64,000 nt of DNA from Pseudomonas sp. ACM7 (GTDB taxonomy: Bacteria; Pseudomonadota; Gammaproteobacteria; Pseudomonadales; Pseudomonadaceae): the NCBI RefSeq assembly GCF_004136015.1, contig NZ_CP024866.1, forward strand, positions 5,163,859 to 5,227,858, written 5' to 3'. The notes under the pieces were generated by a model that saw nothing but the letters and a program-made list of their open reading frames with translations, was not told the origin of the DNA and made no database searches. Numbering within the stretch: position 1 is the first letter of the stretch; each line of letters begins with the position of its first letter. Shown here piece by piece: positions 60,505 to 64,000 of the stretch. A program made the position numbers and the translations under genes.

Positions 60505-61095
60505 ATGCCGGAGTGCCTTAAATTGGACAATACCCGTGAGCGCTTGATTGACTCAGCGCTGAAGCTGTTTCTGTCACAAGGTATATACATTACTGGTGTG
60601 ATGGCCATCGCCGCGATGGCGGGTGTTACCAAGATGACGCTCTACAGCCATTTCCCCTCCAAGGATGCGCTGATAGTGGCTTGCCTTGAGGAACGTGACC
60701 GACGCTGGCGTGAAGAGGTAGCGCGCACCTTGGCAGGGCATCCTGACCCGGTCAGTGGCATGCTCGCGTTTTTCGATTTGTATCAACGCTTTCTTTTGCA
60801 AGATAGCGGGCGCGGGTGCCTGTTTGTCAACAGCGCGGCTGAATTCCCCCAGTTTAGCCACCCTGTGCATTTGGCAGTGAGCAGGCATAAGCAAGGGATA
60901 CGCGAAAATCTTACTGCATTGGCCATGAGCGCCGGTATAAGCGACCCTGACGTAGTTGCTGAGGGGCTGTTTATCTTACTGGAGGGCAGTTTTGTCAGCG
61001 GCGCCATGCGCCAGGACTTACGGGTATTCGACACTGCCCGCCACGTAGCTCATTGCTGGATCCGGAAGCAGGGCCAGCAGGAGCAGAGCGTATGA
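60505..61095 (+). CDS. TetR family transcriptional regulator
   Basis: A 196-residue repressor with N-terminal HTH (DNTRERLIDSALKLFLSQGIYITGVMAIAAMAGVTKMTLYSHFPSKDALIVACL) and a C-terminal ligand domain. The ATG at 60505 has no good ribosome site; a TTG at 60523 (giving LDNTRERL, closer to family starts) lies 6-7 bases after CCGGAG. Its stop overlaps the transporter start (ATGA), so it probably represses its own operon, including the exporter. The interval 60361-60504 holds the promoter; no other gene is seen. Confidence 0.87.
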   Translation: MPECLKLDNTRERLIDSALKLFLSQGIYITGVMAIAAMAGVTKMTLYSHFPSKDALIVACLEERDRRWREEVARTLAGHPDPVSGMLAFFDLYQRFLLQDSGRGCLFVNSAAEFPQFSHPVHLAVSRHKQGIRENLTALAMSAGISDPDVVAEGLFILLEGSFVSGAMRQDLRVFDTARHVAHCWIRKQGQQEQSV

Positions 61096-62069
61096 CCCTA
61101 GGCCTATTAGCGGCCATTGCCGCCACTTTTTCCTGGTCGCTGCTCTACATCTTTCCGGGGTTGGTCGGCGATTACAGCCTTTTTGATCTGGCTGTGGTGA
61201 GCTATGCCTTTGCCGGTTTAGGTAGCCTGCTAGTGCTGTTTGTTTACCGTAGCGAAGTGCGGCAATTGCGACTGAGCGACTGGGCCTGCGCCGCACTGCT
61301 GGGCTTCTTGGGATACATCGGTTACTTCTTTCTGATTACCACTGCGGTCTTGGCAGCTGGGCCGGTGATCCCTCCGGTGATGATGGGGTCAGTACCGATC
61401 GTGCTCGCGATTGCCGGCAACATGCGAAGCTCCAGCGTGCCCTGGCGCGCCATTGCCGGGCCACTGTTGCTCGCGGCATTGGGTATAAGTTTGGTCAATC
61501 TGAGCGTGTTTGATTTTAGCAGCGCAACGGTGGTGCTCCCGACCGATTCGATACTGCTTGGGCTGCTCGCATCGTTAATGGCAATTGGATTTTGGACTGG
61601 TTTTGGATTGTTAAATGAAAGTGCTTTGGCTCAACGCCCAAGCATATCTCCCATGTTGTGGTCAGCCATGCTGATCTTCATGTGCAGCGTCGAAATGCTG
61701 GCCTTCATCCCAGTTGGGCTGTACTTGAAACTGTCCCACTTCGCTAGCCATCCGAGCGGGTTAGCAGGTACTCAGGCGCTAATAATCTGTGGGTTAATTC
61801 AGGGGTTAGGGGCCACCCTTGCAGGTGCTTGGGCATGGTCAATCGCAACTCGGCGCCTACCTCTGGCTCTAAGCGGACAATTGATCGCCAGCGAAACCAT
61901 TTATGCAACTACGATGGGCCTGCTCATCAACCAACGCTGGCCCTCTCCTATGGAAGCGCTTGGGACAGGGTTGCTATTCGTAGGGGTGGTGTGGGCAATT
62001 CACACCTTTTATCGCAGGCAAACACGCCTCGAAACGCATGGTGGGATAACTGACCTTAGCCAAAACTAA
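61092..62069 (+). CDS. DMT-superfamily (EamA-like) transporter
   Basis: A 325-residue membrane protein with about ten helices in two EamA-like halves (MTLGLLAAIAATFSWSLLYIFPGLVG; LLGFLGYIGYFFLITTAVLAAGPVIPPVMMGSVPIVLAI; LIICGLIQGLGATLAGAWAW; SGQLIASETIYATTMGLLIN). Translationally coupled to the TetR regulator. Exporters of this family move metabolites or drugs; the substrate is unknown. Confidence 0.85.
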   Translation: MTLGLLAAIAATFSWSLLYIFPGLVGDYSLFDLAVVSYAFAGLGSLLVLFVYRSEVRQLRLSDWACAALLGFLGYIGYFFLITTAVLAAGPVIPPVMMGSVPIVLAIAGNMRSSSVPWRAIAGPLLLAALGISLVNLSVFDFSSATVVLPTDSILLGLLASLMAIGFWTGFGLLNESALAQRPSISPMLWSAMLIFMCSVEMLAFIPVGLYLKLSHFASHPSGLAGTQALIICGLIQGLGATLAGAWAWSIATRRLPLALSGQLIASETIYATTMGLLINQRWPSPMEALGTGLLFVGVVWAIHTFYRRQTRLETHGGITDLSQN

Positions 62070-62429
62070 TGCGAATGTGCCGGTATCGGCATTTCAGGTG
62101 TCCGCTTTGGATTGATTTGGCATCATTGCCCTAAGTGCTGGGGTCGGGAAGGTGTGTTGGGCGGACGGTTACGACTTAGCTGCTGGTCTTGCTGGCGCTT
62201 TTGTGGCGACAGCCTTAGGCGCGATGGTCGAACTCAGCCTTAGTCGACGTGGCTAGTGGACTGGCTCACTTTAATGTTGCGATCTTCGGCGAAATGCCGT
62301 TAAAAGAATAGAACAACACCACTGACTAACGGACTTGGTTGAAATTACCTGCTCTGGATCTTGACATCGTGGAAAACGTATGGAGAAATGCAGGGGTCGC
62401 TAGATTCTGTGAAATGCTAGGAATAGATA
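62070..62429 (+). other. Gene-free stretch with a degenerate coding fragment
   Basis: No intact gene. At about 62117-62256 one frame, open for about 46 codons, reads FGIIALSAGVGKVCWADGYD, LAAGLAGAFVATALGAMVEL and then a stop; it is hydrophobic and preceded by an in-frame stop, so it looks like a decayed C terminus of a membrane protein. The remainder is ordinary spacer. Confidence 0.35.
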
Positions 62430-62819
62430 ATGGGCGATTTAGTAAAATTTCCAGGGAGCGCGAAAAGCAAAGCCGTCCAAGCGGATCCGATTACACCGAG
62501 TGCGCTTGTAAGAAAAATGCTTGTTCCTGGCTATGCCTCTGAGGAACTAGACACGGTAGCTCACATTAAAGGTTATCTAGCCTCCAGAAAAATTAAATTT
62601 TCTTCGACTAGCAAATTTGTATCGATTGAAAAGTCGGCGCGCAAACATACACTGATTTTTGTCAAACAAAAAATCGTGGTCGTTCTATTTTCCCCAAAAG
62701 GAAAAATTGAGTTGCCACCGGAATGGAATAAGATTGTTATAAAATTCGACTCTGACCGTCAGGTGATCGATTACTCATCCATGATAATTAACGCTATAGA
62801 GGAGCAAAAAAATGGCTGA
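62430..62819 (+). CDS. Orphan protein of unknown function (low GC)
   Basis: A 129-residue protein from ATG with AGGAATA upstream. It is basic (SARKHTLIFVKQKIVVVLFSPKGKIELPPEWNKIVIKFDSDRQ) with mixed strands and helices and no signal peptide. Base composition is clearly more AT-rich than the window average, suggesting transfer. It overlaps a 28-residue gene at its end, and both are closed by a strong terminator, so they form a compact two-gene unit. No family recognised. Confidence 0.6.
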   Translation: MGDLVKFPGSAKSKAVQADPITPSALVRKMLVPGYASEELDTVAHIKGYLASRKIKFSSTSKFVSIEKSARKHTLIFVKQKIVVVLFSPKGKIELPPEWNKIVIKFDSDRQVIDYSSMIINAIEEQKNG

Positions 62820-62898
62820 ACCTAAAGCAGCAACTTCGGTCGCAAATCCAGCAAGCCAGAACGCACAGAGGGCTTATAAAAAGCTGGACGATCTTTGA
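62812..62898 (+). CDS. Tiny protein coupled to the preceding gene
   Basis: ATG inside the 3' end of the previous gene (8-bp overlap), with GAGGAGC 8 bases upstream. Encodes 28 residues, MAEPKAATSVANPASQNAQR followed by AYKKLDDL and TGA. The good ribosome site, the overlap and the terminator placed just after its stop (not after the first gene) support real translation. Confidence 0.5.
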   Translation: MAEPKAATSVANPASQNAQRAYKKLDDL

Positions 62899-62907
62899 AC
62901 TGTGATA

Positions 62908-62947
62908 AGACCCCGGGCGGAGATGGGTTCTGCCCTGGGTATTTTTT
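62908..62947 (+). terminator. Rho-independent terminator
   Basis: ACCCCGGGC (62910-62918) pairs with GCCCTGGGT (62932-62940), followed by ATTTTTT; it lies 11 bp after the 28-residue gene. Confidence 0.85.
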
Positions 62948-63027
62948 GACGTTTTGCGAAACGCTTTTGAATGATCGCAGTTCATCACTAGCCGCTTTCG
63001 TCCCGATTGCATGCACTGCGGAATTTT

Positions 63028-63267
63028 TTACTTCACCTGCTCTTCCAATTTCTCAGAAGCCAATGAGCATACGATTTTCGAAGCGACGCACGCTGATGCC
63101 TCTCCCTTATCCAGGTAGTGAAGCGCAATAAACGCAATACCCACAGGGATACCGACTTGTTGCAACCGATCCTCGTAATTTGCGGTAGGCGCACTGTAGT
63201 ATTTCCCACTCAAGTCGCGCGAGTCGAACCACTCGTGAAAAAACCGGTTGAACTTGTATCTGGGCGC
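63028..63267 (-). pseudogene. Open frame without a proper start, possible gene remnant
   Basis: The minus-strand frame is open from just after a TGA at 63268-63270 to a TAA at 63028. It encodes KFNRFFHEWFDSRDLSGKYY, SAPTANYEDRLQQVGIPVGIAFIALHYLDKG and a Cys-containing tail. Only a TTG (63213) is available as a start. The product looks like the C-terminal part of a small protein; no family recognised. The surrounding interval 62948-63584 shows no other supported gene. Confidence 0.3.
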
Positions 63268-63584
63268 TCAGACCAAACCGTCGAGCAGCCTCAGCGCCGT
63301 TTGTCTGAATTATTCCCCCCTGACCTTGGTCATTACTTTGACGACGCGTATGGGGCTAGGCCGCACCTAATCAATGTAGATACTTTCTTTTGGGTGCATA
63401 TAAAAGCTTCGGACCACACACCCTAAAACTACCGACTGGCCTAGTTGGCAGAGCGCTTTGTTCATAGATGCCGTCGACCTAAGTTCATGAACGAAGAGCC
63501 GGCGAACGGCCAACCTGTTTTCAAGTATTTGATCCTGTTGCATACGGTCATTCCCACAGACCTATTGCAGTCCGTCGGTGTACC

Positions 63585-63870
63585 GTATCCGCTCCATGAA
63601 CTCCACATTCCAAGCGGATAGCTGACGGCTGATGCTGTGCTCCCGATTTCCATCAGGAGCCCATCACCATGATGCGTCCCAATGCCAGCGTTGAAAAAGT
63701 GTACCTCTACCCAAAGCCTGTCGATTTGTATCCGCTCCATGAACTCCACATTCCAAGCGGATAGCTGACGGCTGATGCTGTGCTCCCGATTTCCATCAGG
63801 AGCCCATCACCATGATGCGTCCCAATGCCAGCGTTGAAAAAGTGTACCTCTACCCAAAGCCTGTCGATTT
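63585..63870 (+). repeat. Perfect 143-bp tandem duplication at an IS66-type gene start
   Basis: Bases 63585-63727 are repeated exactly as 63728-63870. The unit holds the end of an upstream frame (YPLHELHIPSG, stop), a ribosome site TCAGGAGC and the first ~20 codons of a TnpB gene. The first tnpB copy (from 63669) reads through the junction to an early TAG; the second (63812) continues in frame. Identity of the copies implies a recent event or an assembly artefact. Confidence 0.9.
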
Positions 63871-64000
63871 TCGAAAGTCCATCGACGGCCTGGCTGCATT
63901 GGTCGAACTGGACATCAAAGTTGCGGTGTTCGACCCTGTGCTTTTCGTCTTTCTAAATCGCCACCGCAACCGCGTCAAAGTGTTGTACTGGGAGCGCAAC
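63812..64000 (+). CDS. tnpB: IS66-family TnpB protein (partial, runs off the window)
   Basis: ATGATGCGTCCC, preceded by AGGAGC, opens a frame that continues to the window end: VEKVYLYPKPVDFRKSIDGL, AALVELDIKVAVFDPVLFVF, LNRHRNRVKVLYWERN. This is the standard Orf2 (TnpB) of a different IS66 subgroup from the element at 57992. About the first 63 residues are visible; transposase tnpC would be expected to follow outside the window. Confidence 0.88.
   Translation, partial: MMRPNASVEKVYLYPKPVDFRKSIDGLAALVELDIKVAVFDPVLFVFLNRHRNRVKVLYWERN

Noticed and set aside
62339..62542. 67-codon plus-strand frame starting with TTG
   Set aside because: It overlaps the better supported 129-residue gene, lacks a ribosome site and becomes Cys-rich nonsense in the overlap.
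63436..63490. tRNA-like D-arm sequence (GGCCTAGTTGGCAGAGCGC)
   Set aside because: No acceptor stem, anticodon stem or T-arm can be paired around it.

Overview
The window reads as the chromosome of a fluorescens/putida-type Pseudomonas. Evidence is the GC-rich dense coding, the DUF6124 fragments, the inverted repeats of the 'GATCGCAGCC...GGCAGCTCCTAC' and 'CGCGAGCAAGCTCGCTCCCAC' types after genes, and close matches to Pseudomonas families (CobF, AotJ/AotO, AruF/AruG, HglS, McoA/MnxR). No rRNA, complete tRNA or CRISPR array was seen.

Layout. (1) 134-5688, minus strand: a four-gene curli-type operon (two long secreted 'VDPGPY' proteins, then CsgB-like and CsgA-like curlins) behind a good sigma-54 -24/-12 promoter. 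(2) 5972-14454, plus strand: sensor kinase, large multicopper oxidase (McoA-like, with its own sigma-54 promoter), a SCO1-cytochrome c fusion, a second paralogous kinase and an NtrC-class activator. This matches the MnxS1/MnxS2/MnxR-McoA manganese-oxidation system known in P. putida GB-1. The sigma-54 promoter on the adjacent curli operon suggests that the same activator drives both an extracellular metal oxidase and an amyloid matrix. (3) 14458-22037: small secreted proteins, a methyltransferase gene broken by one amber codon, a HigBA-type toxin-antitoxin pair, and an ABC transporter-AttH operon. (4) 22038-32469: an accessory type VI secretion island. Hcp, VgrG, a DUF4123 adaptor and a LysM-headed effector are followed by three tandem FGE-fold lipoproteins, probably immunity proteins. 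Between and before the copies lie scars of vgrG and of the effector 3' end, so the locus grew by repeated block duplication. (5) 32470-41300: a strong palindromic operator-like array, a DJ-1/PfpI protein, HglS, a hydrolase plus Baeyer-Villiger-like monooxygenase pair, a MASE2-GGDEF cyclase and a CPG2-like carboxypeptidase. (6) 41306-49510, minus strand: an RpiR-led amine/amino-acid catabolic cluster (cysteine hydrolase, glutamine-synthetase-like ligase, N-formylglutamate amidohydrolase-like enzyme, APC permease, AruF/AruG-like acyltransferase pair), then an oxaloacetate decarboxylase-like gene. (7) 49852-57452: cobalamin genes, a GlxA-type regulator with a divergent rhodanese, amidotransferase, an AotJ-like binding protein with an AotO-like enzyme, and an esterase. 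(8) 57537-64000: a mobile or decaying stretch with a phage tail-sheath remnant, a complete IS66 element, a TetR-DMT exporter pair, low-GC orphan genes, and the start of a second IS66-type element carrying a 143-bp tandem duplication.

The parts most worth a second look are the sigma-54 link between curli and the Mn-oxidase system, the effector-immunity duplication scars, and the three-copy palindrome upstream of hcp.
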